Source: Planotetraspora mira
GTDB taxonomy: Bacteria > Actinomycetota > Actinomycetes > Streptosporangiales > Streptosporangiaceae
DNA: 64,000 bases
Assembly (NCBI RefSeq): GCF_016863275.1
Contig: NZ_BOOO01000044.1
Location: 21,120-85,119 of the forward strand
Direction: 5' to 3'
The notes beneath the pieces are model-generated. The model had not been told where the DNA came from. It saw only the letters and a program-made list of their open reading frames with translations, and did no database searches. The stretch's first letter is position 1. The number at the start of each line of letters is the position of its first letter. Position numbers and translations under genes: made by a program. This document shows, piece by piece, positions 1 to 8,581 of this stretch.

Positions 1-144
1 CCTGCGGGTTCCTCTGCGACCCGCAGACGGCGACGCCGAATCGTGAAGAAACACCGCTGGGTCGTCGAGCGGACCTTCGCTCTGCGGCACGCCTTCCGAC
101 GCGACCGCGTTCCGTGGTGCGAGGAACTCGCGCGCACCTCGTAG
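1..144 (+). pseudogene. IS5-family transposase, C-terminal remnant
   Basis: An open frame enters at the left edge and ends at TAG 142-144. Residues 18-27 read HRWVVERTFA, the conserved C-terminal block of IS5-type DDE transposases that carries the third catalytic acid (E23). It is followed by an FRRDRV segment. After about base 117 the frame no longer looks like a transposase and is simply antisense to the tail of the neighbouring RmlD-like gene. The rest of the element lies outside the window, so whether the left part is intact cannot be told. Family assignment rests on the short motif only. Confidence 0.6.
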
Positions 145-933
145 ACGGGTGCTCAACCGCGCTTGGGTGTCGGTGCCGACCAATCGCACGTCGATGGGTC
201 CGGGGATGCCGGTGCCGGCGCGCAGCCCGGTAGGGAAAGTGGCCTGGTCGAGACCGTCCCGGCGTGCGATCAGCACTCCGAGCTCGTAGCGGCTGACGGC
301 ATCCTTGCCGGCGACGTGGTGGATCCCGGAGTACGGCGACGCGGCCAGTTCGAGCAGGGCGCAGGCGAGGTCGGTGACATGCACGGGGCAGCGCACGTCG
401 TCGGTGAACAGGACACCGGTCACGGCACCGGCTGCCAGTGCGTGCACGAATCTCTCGTGCTGAGATCCGCCGTCACCGATGATCAGCGAGGTCCGGGCGA
501 TGACGGCGGTCGGCGTTATGCCCTTGATCGCCGTCTCGGCGGCGGCTTTGGCGGCGCCGTACGGCGACGTGGGATCCGGTGCGTGCGTCTCGTCGTAGTG
601 GGCCGCCGTACCGGAGAAGACCGCATCGCTGGACACGTGCACAAGGCGGGTTCCTGCCACTGCCGCGGCGAGGGCGACGTGCATGCCTCCCTCGGCCGTG
701 GTCGCCCAGTCGGATTGCCGGTAGGCGGCATTGACGATCACATCAGGCCGTGCCTCGAGGACCAAGGCCGTGACGTCGTCGCGGTCGCGGACATCCAGCT
801 TTCGCCAGTCAACGTCGGCGACGGCGGGAACGCGACTGTGGAACGTCGCCACGACGCCATGGCCTGCACGCCGCGCCTGACGGATGATCTCCAGTCCGAG
901 AAAGCCGCTGCCACCCACCACGAGAAGATCCAC
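1..933 (-). CDS. RmlD-like SDR sugar-nucleotide reductase, 3' end fused to IS remnant
   Basis: The product is an extended short-chain dehydrogenase related to dTDP-4-dehydrorhamnose reductase (NAD(P)H reduction of a keto-sugar nucleotide in the cytoplasm). The start is GTG at 933, because an in-frame TAG lies 9 bp upstream and no earlier start exists. Residues 7-13 (GGSGFLG) form the Rossmann glycine motif and YGAAK at 125-129 is the catalytic Tyr/Lys pair. The family's usual C-terminal block (TRLRGAREFLA) ends near base 115. The frame then runs without a stop into antisense IS5-transposase sequence and off the window edge, so the native stop codon seems to have been lost. The true substrate is unknown. 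The enzyme may still fold, carrying a foreign tail. Confidence 0.7.
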   Translation of the reverse strand, partial: MDLLVVGGSGFLGLEIIRQARRAGHGVVATFHSRVPAVADVDWRKLDVRDRDDVTALVLEARPDVIVNAAYRQSDWATTAEGGMHVALAAAVAGTRLVHVSSDAVFSGTAAHYDETHAPDPTSPYGAAKAAAETAIKGITPTAVIARTSLIIGDGGSQHERFVHALAAGAVTGVLFTDDVRCPVHVTDLACALLELAASPYSGIHHVAGKDAVSRYELGVLIARRDGLDQATFPTGLRAGTGIPGPIDVRLVGTDTQARLSTRLRGAREFLAPRNAVASEGVPQSEGPLDDPAVFLHDSASPSAGRRGTRR

Positions 934-1046
934 GCGGTCACGCTATAGCGTTCCGTCCGGTATCACCGGAACCGCCTGCCGTGCCGCATGCGGCCGGCCT
1001 CCCTGGCGGCTACCAGGGAGGCCTCCATCATGGGATCACGCCACCG

Positions 1047-1625
1047 CTACATCACCGGCATCGTCGGCACCCGGGCCGCGGAGTCGCTGTCCTGCTTCTG
1101 CCACGGAGCGGCCTGGTTGCTGCTCTCCTGGAACGGCGACACGACCAGGGTGAAGTCACGCATCAGGTGCTGACTCTGGTTCTCGTGCTGGCTGGCGTGC
1201 TGGAATTCGTGATTGCGGTTCCGATTGTGGTTTCCTCGCCCGCAACCACCACCGCCGCCCCATCCGCCGCATCGACCGCCGCACGAGCGGCCGCATGAGC
1301 GGCCACAAGAGCGACCGCTGTGGCGGCTGCAACTGCTGCCCCCACAGCTGCTGCTGCTGCCGGCACCGCTGTTGCTGTCGCGGCCACAGTCACTTTCGCG
1401 CCCGCTGTCGTCCGTGGTCCAGTTGTTGTTGCGGCCGCAGTTGCCCAGGCCCCGCCCCCAGCCGCCGACCCCGCCGCAGTTGCCGCCACCACCCCAGTCG
1501 CCCCAGCCCGCGACGGTGGCGGCGTTCGCGGCGCCGGCGGTGACGGCGGTACTGACAGTGAGGGCCCCGCCGGTCAGCGCGGCGCTGATGGCGAGAACTC
1601 CGACGAGGCTCTTGATGTTGGGCAT
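1047..1625 (-). CDS. Gly/Cys/Ser-rich secreted protein of unknown function
   Basis: A 192-aa protein with a clear Sec signal peptide: a short basic start, a hydrophobic core, and an Ala-rich cleavage region ending near residue 35 (GAANAA). The mature part is low complexity. It begins with W/G-rich repeats (GWGDWGGGGN), continues with a Cys/Ser/Arg/Gly stretch containing CGRSCGRSCGG, then has an Asn/His/Gln-rich segment and a more ordinary C-terminus. The start ATG at 1625 is preceded by AAGGGGG at good spacing. No family is recognised. Many regularly spaced cysteines suggest disulfide cross-linking or metal binding outside the cell, but that is inference. The coding strand choice rests on the signal peptide and the ribosome site, because several opposite-strand frames are also open here. 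Confidence 0.6.
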   Translation of the reverse strand: MPNIKSLVGVLAISAALTGGALTVSTAVTAGAANAATVAGWGDWGGGGNCGGVGGWGRGLGNCGRNNNWTTDDSGRESDCGRDSNSGAGSSSSCGGSSCSRHSGRSCGRSCGRSCGGRCGGWGGGGGCGRGNHNRNRNHEFQHASQHENQSQHLMRDFTLVVSPFQESSNQAAPWQKQDSDSAARVPTMPVM

Positions 1626-2153
1626 CTAATTCCCCCTTGGAAAGCACGAGTGCTTTATGCTCGGATTTCGCTGAATAGCCAAGAAATGAACCTTTGGCGC
1701 ACTTGTCTGTCTATTCGCGCAAAATGATGGTTTCCTGATCGCTTGGGCAGTAAACAGCGATTAACGGCTTTTGTGTATTGCTTATCTACTTATTAATTAA
1801 GTTAAGCCAGTATCGGCTACTCTGATACGAAATAGACCTTATGTCCAATTAGGGATGATGTTTCCGCTTTTCGAGTTCGGCGAATCCGCCTACCGGCCGG
1901 TCGAGTGGAAGCGGCGAGTCAGTGCTCCCGATTGGGTCCGTCAGCCTGTCCCCGCTGGTGGTAGTCACATGGGACGTAGGCAGAGCGGGGGTCTGGGTAA
2001 CTCCGCACAGCCGGCGTAAACCTGACTGTGTCCCCGACGAAACGCCCGGGGGCACCCGCCCAGCGCAGCACCGGCCGCGACCCATGGATTGCGCGCACGC
2101 CCGCGCGCTGGCATGCCGACACGAGGCATTTCGACGTTCAGGGAAAAGGTCAC
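1626..2153. other. AT-rich intergenic region between divergent genes
   Basis: About 530 bp separate the secreted-protein gene and the epoxide hydrolase gene. Bases about 1650-1860 are strikingly AT-rich for this genome (for example the run of T/A around 1785-1805) and probably hold the promoters. The right part returns to normal GC content. I see no further gene that can be supported and no clear operator. Confidence 0.4.
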
Positions 2154-3314
2154 ATGGCGCAGCTACGTCCGTTCCGCAGCGAAACCAGTCCCGAGCAGCT
2201 CACCGACCTGCGGGAGCGGCTGGCCAGAACGCGGTTCGCGCCGGCACTGTCCGGACAGGACTGGACGCACGGCACCCCACCCGGCTACCTCGCCGAGCTG
2301 CTGGAGTACTGGCGCACCGAGTTCGACTGGGGCGCGGCCGAGGAGCGACTCAACGCGCTCCCTCAGTTCCTCGCCGAGTTCGGCGGCCACACCGTGCACT
2401 TTGTCCACGCCAGGGGAGTGGGGCCGCGCCCGTTCCCTCTGCTGTTCTCGCACGGCTGGCCGGGTTCGTTCTGGGAGGTGCATAAGATCATCGGGCCGTT
2501 GACCGACCCGGCAGCGCACGGCGGGGACCCGGCCGACGCGTTCGACGTGGTCGCGCCGAGCCTGCCCGGCTACGGGTTCTCCCCGCATCCCGGCACGCCC
2601 GGGATGACCCCGACGGCCATGGCGACCCTGTTCGATCGGCTCATGACCGAGGTGCTCGGCTATTCGCGCTACGGAGCGCAGGGCGGCGACTGGGGCGCGC
2701 AGATCACCAGCCGTCTCGGCCGCGACCACGGCGAAACCGTGGCCGGCATCCACCTGAACCTGATCGGGGCGACGCCGGTGCTGGATGAGAACTCGGCCCC
2801 GCTCACGCCCGCCGAAGAGGCATTCGTGGCCGAGGCCGAGCATTTTTTCTCCGAGGAGGGTGGGTACGCCCAGATCCAGGGCACCCGGCCGTCCACGCTG
2901 GCTGCGGGATTGTCCGACTCCCCTGCCGGGCTGGCCGCGTGGATCGTGGAGAAGTTCCGGGCGTGGAGCGACTGCGGCGGCGACGTCGAGTCGGTGTTCA
3001 GCAAGGACGAACTGCTCACCGACATCACCCTCTACTGGCTGACCGGCTCCATCGCCACCTCCACTCGCCTGTACTACGAGACCATGCACACCGAGGGCAT
3101 GCTTGGCAGGTTTGTGCCCGGTTATGTCGACACGCCGACCGGGTTCGCCTCCTTCGCGAAGGACAACTTCACGCCGCCAGAGGAATGGGTACGGCGCTGC
3201 TACCGCCTGACCCGGTTCACCGAGTTCGACCGAGGCGGCCATTTCGCGGCATTGGAGCGGCCGGAAGAGTTGGTCGCCGAGATCCGCGGGTTCTTCCGCC
3301 CGCTACGCGCCTGA
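2154..3314 (+). CDS. Epoxide hydrolase, microsomal (EHN + alpha/beta hydrolase) type
   Basis: A 386-aa enzyme expected to add water to epoxides, giving diols, in the cytoplasm. The N-terminal ~105 residues match the EHN cap domain (RPFR...LRERLARTRF...). The alpha/beta-hydrolase core follows, with the oxyanion motif HGWPGS at 100-105, the nucleophile Asp179 in GGDWG, and the catalytic His363 in GGHFAALE near the C-terminus. Length fits the family. A longer frame opens at 2028, but ATG 2154 has an AAAAGG ribosome site and starts the conserved domain. It stands alone, divergent from the secreted-protein gene. The natural substrate cannot be told from sequence. Confidence 0.9.
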   Translation: MAQLRPFRSETSPEQLTDLRERLARTRFAPALSGQDWTHGTPPGYLAELLEYWRTEFDWGAAEERLNALPQFLAEFGGHTVHFVHARGVGPRPFPLLFSHGWPGSFWEVHKIIGPLTDPAAHGGDPADAFDVVAPSLPGYGFSPHPGTPGMTPTAMATLFDRLMTEVLGYSRYGAQGGDWGAQITSRLGRDHGETVAGIHLNLIGATPVLDENSAPLTPAEEAFVAEAEHFFSEEGGYAQIQGTRPSTLAAGLSDSPAGLAAWIVEKFRAWSDCGGDVESVFSKDELLTDITLYWLTGSIATSTRLYYETMHTEGMLGRFVPGYVDTPTGFASFAKDNFTPPEEWVRRCYRLTRFTEFDRGGHFAALERPEELVAEIRGFFRPLRA

Positions 3315-3504
3315 CCAGCCTGAACAGGGCGGCCGGAATGGTCGGCCCAACGCCGTGCTGGCAACAGATGTTCGACCTCGGGCCAGATCATCGCCCGCCC
3401 CCTCAACGGACGCCGTCGGTGTCACGGGTCATGGCCGTCGAGGCGGATTCCGCATGCTCGGTGGCCCGCCGCATCAGCTGGGACGGCGGATGCGAACCCG
3501 GTGC

Positions 3505-4356
3505 TCAGTAGACGATGGACACGATCTGGCAGACGGCTTCGGCAAGCCGACGATCCCCCCGGATCTGCGCGCGTGTCAGGGCAGTACTGGGCTCGATGCC
3601 ACGCGTGCACAAGCGCCAGGCCGTCTCCGGGTCCAGCGTCACCGATGCCGTCGGCTGCCCGTTGGGCGCCGCGGCCAGTGACCATCGGTCCTTCATCGCC
3701 GTCACGTTCCAGACGCCGCCGACCGGACCGCTGATGGCCACCTGCACCTGCGTCCCGACGGCCGCGGAGGTGCCGCGCATCGTGTGGGGCAGGGCCCGCA
3801 TGAAGACCTCCAGGACCGTGCTCAGGGCCCGAGGCTCCGGATCCGTGCGGCGGCCGGTGGCATGGCGGATCTGCTGGCGGTGCGTCCAGTACTCGGTGAA
3901 CTCCCGTGCGACGTCCAGCCAGGTGGGTGCCGGGTCTGCCCCCGCCCAGGACACTCCCAGGCCCGCCGTACCGAGGTCGGCGGACTCGAATTGACGGTTG
4001 ACCTGGGCTCCTGCCAGTTCTAGGGCGTCGATGAGCTCGACCGGGCTGTGGCCGGCGTGGAGGTCGATCCAGTCCTGGTTGACGCGATGGATGAACGTTT
4101 CCAGGGTCTCGCCGGGGGCGAAGGCAGGCCGAAATCCGTCTGTGCTCCAGCCGAGGCGGCCGCGGTAGTCGCCAAGGATGTGTGCGGCAAGGTCCTGCAC
4201 GCTCCAGCCCGGGACTGCCGTCTCGTTCCATTCGGCCGCTGTCAGCGTGCGCAGCAGGTCCAGGAGCGACGCCGACTCCGGCACGAACAGAGGGCGGGCG
4301 TCGATCGGTGCGCCGAGCCAGGAGGTGTCGGACACGCCGTTGGTCTGGGGACTCAT
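3505..4356 (-). CDS. Mycothiol-dependent maleylpyruvate isomerase family protein
   Basis: A 283-aa protein of the DinB-like mycothiol-dependent family, whose founding member isomerises maleylpyruvate with mycothiol as cofactor and a bound zinc. The expected metal ligands are visible: His59 in DLAAHILG, and Glu155 and His159 in EYWTH, matching the His-Glu-x3-His pattern of the family. Most members act on unknown substrates, so the reaction here is not assigned. It converges with the epoxide hydrolase across about 190 bp in which I see no gene. A second, distinct family member lies at 33456-34229. Confidence 0.85.
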   Translation of the reverse strand: MSPQTNGVSDTSWLGAPIDARPLFVPESASLLDLLRTLTAAEWNETAVPGWSVQDLAAHILGDYRGRLGWSTDGFRPAFAPGETLETFIHRVNQDWIDLHAGHSPVELIDALELAGAQVNRQFESADLGTAGLGVSWAGADPAPTWLDVAREFTEYWTHRQQIRHATGRRTDPEPRALSTVLEVFMRALPHTMRGTSAAVGTQVQVAISGPVGGVWNVTAMKDRWSLAAAPNGQPTASVTLDPETAWRLCTRGIEPSTALTRAQIRGDRRLAEAVCQIVSIVY

Positions 4357-4495
4357 ATGCGGAGCCTGGCAGCCTGCGGGGCCGGCCTGCCAGCGAATAT
4401 CGCCTTCGCGTGGAGTCCATGCCGGTCCCCGTCAGCCGTCTGAGGAGCGTCGCCTGCCTCGCTCGCGCATGGCATCCGATATTCGGCCGCGCTGC

Positions 4496-5392
4496 CTATG
4501 CGAGCACGGCATTGATGGTGCGCTGGCCAATTTCCGCTATCAGCGGGTTGTCAGCCGAATGGGCCAGAAACGCGAGCGACAGCGCCAGCGCCCACCCTCG
4601 CGCTCGTGCCCAGATGTGGTCGTCGGGTACATACTCGGCCGCCGCCCGATAGGCGTTCTGGAAAGCATCGTGGCAGTCGGCGGGCAGGAGCATCCAGGCC
4701 ACGGACAAGTCCGTGGCAGGGTCGCCGGAGGTGATGTCGCCGAAGTCGATCACGCCGCTGATGCGGCCGCGGTCTATCAGGATGTTGGCGGGGTGAAGGT
4801 CGCCGTGCACCCACGACGGGGGCCTGCCCCACGTCGGCACTGCGGCTGCGGCCTCCCATACGCGCATCACGGCCCTGTGGTCGACCAGGCGGCCCAATAC
4901 GCTCAGGTTCTGGGTGACCGTCGCGCTGCGGTCCGCGAGCGGGATGCCGCGGTGGGGGTTCACGGGGGCGTCCGGTGCGGCGGGAGTGTGCAAGGCTCCC
5001 AGAAACCCGGCAAGGCTGACCGCTGCGTCTCGCAGGTCGGCGGGCGGCTTCCGTGCGGCGACGTCCCCGGGCAGGAACGGGACGATGCTCCACGGCCACG
5101 GGTAGCCGAGGTCCGGTTGCCCGTTCCGCACCGGCGCAGGTACGGGCAGCGGCAGCCGAGGCTCGAGAACGGGGAGCCACCGCTGTTCGTGCACGAGCAA
5201 CCTGGCGGCGACCTCACGCCTCGGCAGCCGGGCGACCAGCACGTCGCCGACGCGGCACATGACGTTGTCCCACCCGTTTGCCATCACTTCGACAGGCAGG
5301 TGGGCGAGGTCGGGTTGCTGGGCGGCCAAGAGCCGGCGAACCAGACCCGGGGAGACGTCCACCTCGGCGGCAGGCATGCGGTGAGGACCCAC
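4496..5392 (-). CDS. Aminoglycoside phosphotransferase-fold kinase
   Basis: A 298-aa protein with the APH/choline-kinase fold. The catalytic loop is HGDLHPANIL at 196-205 (Asp198 as likely base) and DFGD at 216-219 provides the Mg-binding Asp. These enzymes transfer phosphate from ATP to a small-molecule hydroxyl group. In soil actinomycetes many are of unknown substrate, so antibiotic resistance is possible but not shown. The start could be GTG 5392 (AGGG upstream) or ATG 5377. Both precede the conserved region. The gene stands between the mycothiol-enzyme gene and an XRE regulator on the same strand. Confidence 0.8.
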   Translation of the reverse strand: MGPHRMPAAEVDVSPGLVRRLLAAQQPDLAHLPVEVMANGWDNVMCRVGDVLVARLPRREVAARLLVHEQRWLPVLEPRLPLPVPAPVRNGQPDLGYPWPWSIVPFLPGDVAARKPPADLRDAAVSLAGFLGALHTPAAPDAPVNPHRGIPLADRSATVTQNLSVLGRLVDHRAVMRVWEAAAAVPTWGRPPSWVHGDLHPANILIDRGRISGVIDFGDITSGDPATDLSVAWMLLPADCHDAFQNAYRAAAEYVPDDHIWARARGWALALSLAFLAHSADNPLIAEIGQRTINAVLA

Positions 5393-5497
5393 CCCGCGAC
5401 CCTAACCGACTGAATGATCGGATCTGCCGCGGATCGGTTGCATCGCCGTGTGGGCCCGGCGTTGTTCCTCCGAGCGCGATCACCAAGCCGAACGTGC

Positions 5498-6406
5498 TCA
5501 CGACGTACGCGGGTCGCCGTCGCCGTTCGTCGCCGCGCTCGTCCTCGTCGTCGCCCGCGTCGCGGCGGTGTCGTGCCGGTGCTGCGGGCCGAGGACGCGC
5601 AGCATGTCCAGCGCCTCGGTGCCGCCGGGCGGCGGGGTGAAGACCCGCAGCCGCTGGTCCGCCGCGGGCGTCGCCAGCACCTCGCAGTCGAACTCGATCC
5701 TGCCGAGCTCGGGATGCATGAGCCGGTACGGGTGTGACCTGCGCACCGCGACCTCGTGCCGGTCCCAGAGCGCCGCGAACTCGGCGCTGGCCACTTGGAG
5801 CCGCTTGACGAGTGCGCGGGATGCCGCGTCGTCCCCACGGCGGGCAACCGCGGCGCGCAGATCGGCGACCATCTGCCGGGCGTGCTCCTCGTGCTCCTCG
5901 ACTGCGAAGTGGCTCCGCACGTCCGGCTCGGTGAACCAGCGCAGCACGATGTTGCGGTCCTCCTGGGCCACCCTGCACACGCACCCGAACAACGCCTGCG
6001 CCATGTCGTTCTGCGCCAGCAGGTCGCCCAGATCACTCAGGATCTGGGCCGGAACGCCGTCCAGCCGGTCGAGAAGGTACAGCATGCTCGGTCGCAGGTA
6101 CTCCCCGGCTCGCGCCCCCTCCGGCGGGCGGTGCCCGGCGAGCAGATACAGGTGGTCCCGCTCGTCGATGGTCAGCCGCAGCGCGCGCGTCAGCGCGGCC
6201 AGCAGCTGAACCGAGGGCTGCGGGCTCCTGGCCTGCTCAAGCCGCATGTAATAGTCGGCCGACATCCCGGCGAGCGCCGAAACCTCCTCACGGCGCAGTC
6301 CCGGCGTCCGCCGCCTGGGGCCTTCGACCAGCCCGACGTCCCGTGGAGTCAGCCGTCCCCGGGACCGGCGCAGGAAATCGGCGAGTTCGTCGCGGTGCAT
6401 CCCCAT
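5498..6406 (-). CDS. MmyB-like XRE-family transcriptional regulator
   Basis: A ~302-aa regulator. Residues ~3-70 form a Cro/C1 helix-turn-helix with the hallmark RRRTPGLRREEVSALAG block followed by YYMRLEQ. The remainder is the PAS-like MmyB ligand-binding domain (LLDRLDGVPAQIL..., ending at LRVLGP). The C-terminus is a disordered Thr/Arg/Ala tail. I chose ATG 6406 (MGMHRDEL); ATG 6400 is an alternative, and a longer frame to 6520 lacks conservation. It is divergent from the quinone-oxidoreductase-like gene at 6556, which is its most likely target. An inverted repeat sits on its own start codon. A paralogue with the same layout is at 31567-32418. Confidence 0.85.
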   Translation of the reverse strand: MGMHRDELADFLRRSRGRLTPRDVGLVEGPRRRTPGLRREEVSALAGMSADYYMRLEQARSPQPSVQLLAALTRALRLTIDERDHLYLLAGHRPPEGARAGEYLRPSMLYLLDRLDGVPAQILSDLGDLLAQNDMAQALFGCVCRVAQEDRNIVLRWFTEPDVRSHFAVEEHEEHARQMVADLRAAVARRGDDAASRALVKRLQVASAEFAALWDRHEVAVRRSHPYRLMHPELGRIEFDCEVLATPAADQRLRVFTPPPGGTEALDMLRVLGPQHRHDTAATRATTRTSAATNGDGDPRTS

Positions 6407-6420
6407 ATCGGTAGTGATAT
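6405..6420. promoter_or_regulatory. Inverted repeat, candidate MmyB-regulator operator
   Basis: ATATC-N6-GATAT is a perfect 5+5 bp inverted repeat. It covers the start codon of the XRE regulator gene and lies in the shared region with the divergent MDR gene. It could serve for autorepression and control of the neighbour. There is no second copy to compare. Confidence 0.35.
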
Positions 6421-6555
6421 CACCGTTCGTCAAACGCATCCTGGGACCGTCGATCCTAGGGAGACCGCTCCGCTTTTGGGCCGTCGAGGGCGAAGCCATG
6501 GTGGAGGTGTGGCCGTCCAAGGCATGTCCGAACGAGGAAGAGCGGTGATCACGCG

Positions 6556-7473
6556 ATGAAGGCGGTGCGGTTCCACGAGTACGGCGGCATCGACGTCCTG
6601 CGAGTTGAGGAGGTGGAGCGTCCGGTGCCCGGCCCCGGGCAGGTGCTGGTCAGGGTGATGGCGGCCGGGATCAACCCGGGCGAGGCCCATATCCGGACCG
6701 GCGAGCTGCACGAGCGGTGGCCGGCGACGTTCCCCTCCGGGCAGGGCAGCGATCTGGCCGGCGTCGTGGCGGAGGTCGGCCCGCAGGTGCGCGGTGTCGC
6801 GGTGGGTGACGAGGTCCTCGGTTTCACCCACAACCGGGCGAGCCACGCGGAGTTCGTCGTGGTCGACGACGTGACGTTGACCCCGCGTCCGGAGGGGCTG
6901 TCCTGGGACGCGGCCGGGTCGTTGTACGTGGCCGGCACGACCGCATACGCGACCGTGTTCGCGGTCGATCCCGGACCGGCCGACACGGTCGTCGTGTCCG
7001 GTGCGGCCGGTGGCGTCGGGTCCATCGCCGTGCAACTCGCGCGGCGGCGCGGCGCCGCGGTGATCGGGCTGGCGAGCGAGCCGAACCACGCCTGGTTGAA
7101 GGATCGCGATGTCGTCCCCGTCGAGTACGGGGAAGGTGTGGCCGAGCGGATCCGGCAGGCCTCCGGCGGGAACGTCGACGCGTTCATCGACACGGTCGGC
7201 GACGGCTACGTGGAGCTGGCAGTGGAGCTGGGCGTGCGGCCCGCGCGGATCGACACGATCCGCGACTGGCGGGCCGCGGCCAAGGTCGGTGCGCGGACCT
7301 ACGGAGAAGGCGCGGCGGCGTGCGGGGTCGTGCTCGGCGAGCTGGCCCGGCTCGCCGAGCGGGGGGAGATCGAGGTGCCGATCGCCCGCACCTACCCGCT
7401 GGAGCGGGTGCGGGACGCCTTCCGCGAGCTGGAGCGGGGGCACACCCACGGCAAGATCGTGCTCCGGCCATAG
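6556..7473 (+). CDS. NADPH-dependent MDR oxidoreductase (quinone oxidoreductase-like)
   Basis: A 305-aa zinc-free medium-chain dehydrogenase/reductase. The N-terminal GroES-like domain (residues 1-110) has the family's NPGEAHIRTG segment. The cofactor domain has GAAGGVG at 149-155. It ends with the usual GKIVLRP-type tail. No zinc-ligand pattern is seen, so an enone/quinone reductase role using NADPH is most likely. GAGGAAG at good spacing precedes ATG 6556. It is divergent from the MmyB-like regulator, a common arrangement in actinomycetes, where the regulator senses a substrate of the enzyme. Confidence 0.85.
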   Translation: MKAVRFHEYGGIDVLRVEEVERPVPGPGQVLVRVMAAGINPGEAHIRTGELHERWPATFPSGQGSDLAGVVAEVGPQVRGVAVGDEVLGFTHNRASHAEFVVVDDVTLTPRPEGLSWDAAGSLYVAGTTAYATVFAVDPGPADTVVVSGAAGGVGSIAVQLARRRGAAVIGLASEPNHAWLKDRDVVPVEYGEGVAERIRQASGGNVDAFIDTVGDGYVELAVELGVRPARIDTIRDWRAAAKVGARTYGEGAAACGVVLGELARLAERGEIEVPIARTYPLERVRDAFRELERGHTHGKIVLRP

Positions 7474-7488
7474 GCCTGTGCGAAATTC

Positions 7489-7516
7489 CCTAGTCAACCT
7501 ATAGGAATAGTTGACA
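7489..7516 (+). promoter_or_regulatory. CCTA-N9-TAGG operator plus TTGACA box upstream of TauD-like gene
   Basis: The 17-bp site 7489-7505 reads CCTA-N9-TAGG, and TTGACA follows at 7511-7516 (5 bp gap). Three other units in this window (10250, 17696 and 17771) show the same palindrome next to a -35-like box, all beside organosulfur-type genes. Here no convincing -10 box is seen. This is the weakest of the four by spacing, but it has perfect CCTA/TAGG arms. Confidence 0.5.
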
Positions 7517-7584
7517 TTGCCCTCCTGTCGACACACGCTGGGATACGGTCCACCCGCACATCGCCCATCGAAAGGTGTCAGCGA

Positions 7585-8532
7585 ATGACCCAGCTCCATG
7601 ACCACGCGACGCCTAACGTCGCCGACGACTCCTACCAGCACATCGACGTGACGCAGGTCGGCGGCGTGATCGGCGCGGTCGTCGGCGGCATCCGGGTGGG
7701 CGGCGACGCCGACGCGGCAGCGGTCGCCGAGTTGCGCGCCGCGCTACTGCGTCACCGTGTGGTCTTCCTGCGCGACCAGCGGCACGCCACCGACGCCGAC
7801 CAGCACGCATTCACCAAGCTGCTCGGCACCGTCACCAAGCCGCACCCGACGGTGACCGGCGACGGCGAGGCCGTGCTCCCGATCGACTCCGAGCAGGGCA
7901 AGGCCAACAGCTGGCACACGGACGTGACCTTCGTCGACCGGATCCCGGCGATCAGCGTGCTGCGTGCCATCACGCTGCCGCCCTACGGCGGGACCACGGT
8001 GTGGGCCAACACGGTGGAGGCATACCGGCGGCTGCACCCCGGCCTGCAGGCGCTGGTGGGCCACCTGCGGGCAGTGCACTCGAACCTCTACGACTACGCG
8101 GCGCAGCGCCCCCAGATCGGCGGGATCGATGTCAAGGAACAGGAGTATCGCGAGCAGTTCCGGAGCAGCGAATTCGAGACCGAGCACCCCGTCGTCCGCA
8201 TCCACCCGGAGACCGGCGAGCCGTCCCTGCTGCTCGGCCACTTCGTCAGGTCGTTCACGGGCCTGAGCAGCGCCGATTTCCACGACCTGTTCTCTCTGCT
8301 GCAGCGGCACATCACCCGTCTGGACAACACGGTGCGGTGGAACTGGCGCGACGGCGACATCGCCATCTGGGACAACCGGGCCACCCAGCACTACGCCGTC
8401 GCGGACTATGACGACCTGCCCCGGCTTCTGCACCGCATCACGCTGGCCGGCGACATCCCGATCGGCATCAACGGTGACACCAGCGTGGTCCGCAAGGGCG
8501 ACGCCGGCGCCTACTCGCCCATCGCCGCCTGA
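7585..8532 (+). CDS. TauD/TfdA-family Fe(II)/2-oxoglutarate dioxygenase
   Basis: A 315-aa dioxygenase that should use O2 and 2-oxoglutarate with Fe(II). The metal triad is visible: His111 and Asp113 in WHTDVTF, and His269 in [10 protein letters not shown]. Arg284 in LHRITL is placed to bind 2-oxoglutarate. Taurine and alkyl-sulfate dioxygenases of this family release sulfite or sulfate and are made under sulfur limitation. The upstream palindrome shared with the LLM/ABC units supports an organosulfur role, but 2,4-D- or carnitine-like substrates are not excluded. GAAAGG precedes ATG 7585. Confidence 0.85.
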   Translation: MTQLHDHATPNVADDSYQHIDVTQVGGVIGAVVGGIRVGGDADAAAVAELRAALLRHRVVFLRDQRHATDADQHAFTKLLGTVTKPHPTVTGDGEAVLPIDSEQGKANSWHTDVTFVDRIPAISVLRAITLPPYGGTTVWANTVEAYRRLHPGLQALVGHLRAVHSNLYDYAAQRPQIGGIDVKEQEYREQFRSSEFETEHPVVRIHPETGEPSLLLGHFVRSFTGLSSADFHDLFSLLQRHITRLDNTVRWNWRDGDIAIWDNRATQHYAVADYDDLPRLLHRITLAGDIPIGINGDTSVVRKGDAGAYSPIAA

Positions 8533-8557
8533 GCGGCGGCCTCATCCGTCGACGTCC

Positions 8558-8575
8558 CCCGGCCGACAGGCCGGG
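8558..8575. terminator. Hairpin between convergent genes
   Basis: CCCGGCC-GACA-GGCCGGG gives a 7-bp GC stem with a 4-nt loop, lying between the stop codons of the TauD-like and MDR genes. No T-run follows, so action as a bidirectional terminator is likely but not certain. Confidence 0.5.
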
Positions 8576-8581
8576 AGACAC

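Noticed and set aside
1213..1727. Overlapping plus-strand frames rich in Pro, Arg, Ala or Cys
   Set aside because: They mirror the low-complexity Gly/Cys-rich gene on the minus strand and lack a signal, start context or family; the minus-strand frame has a signal peptide and ribosome site.
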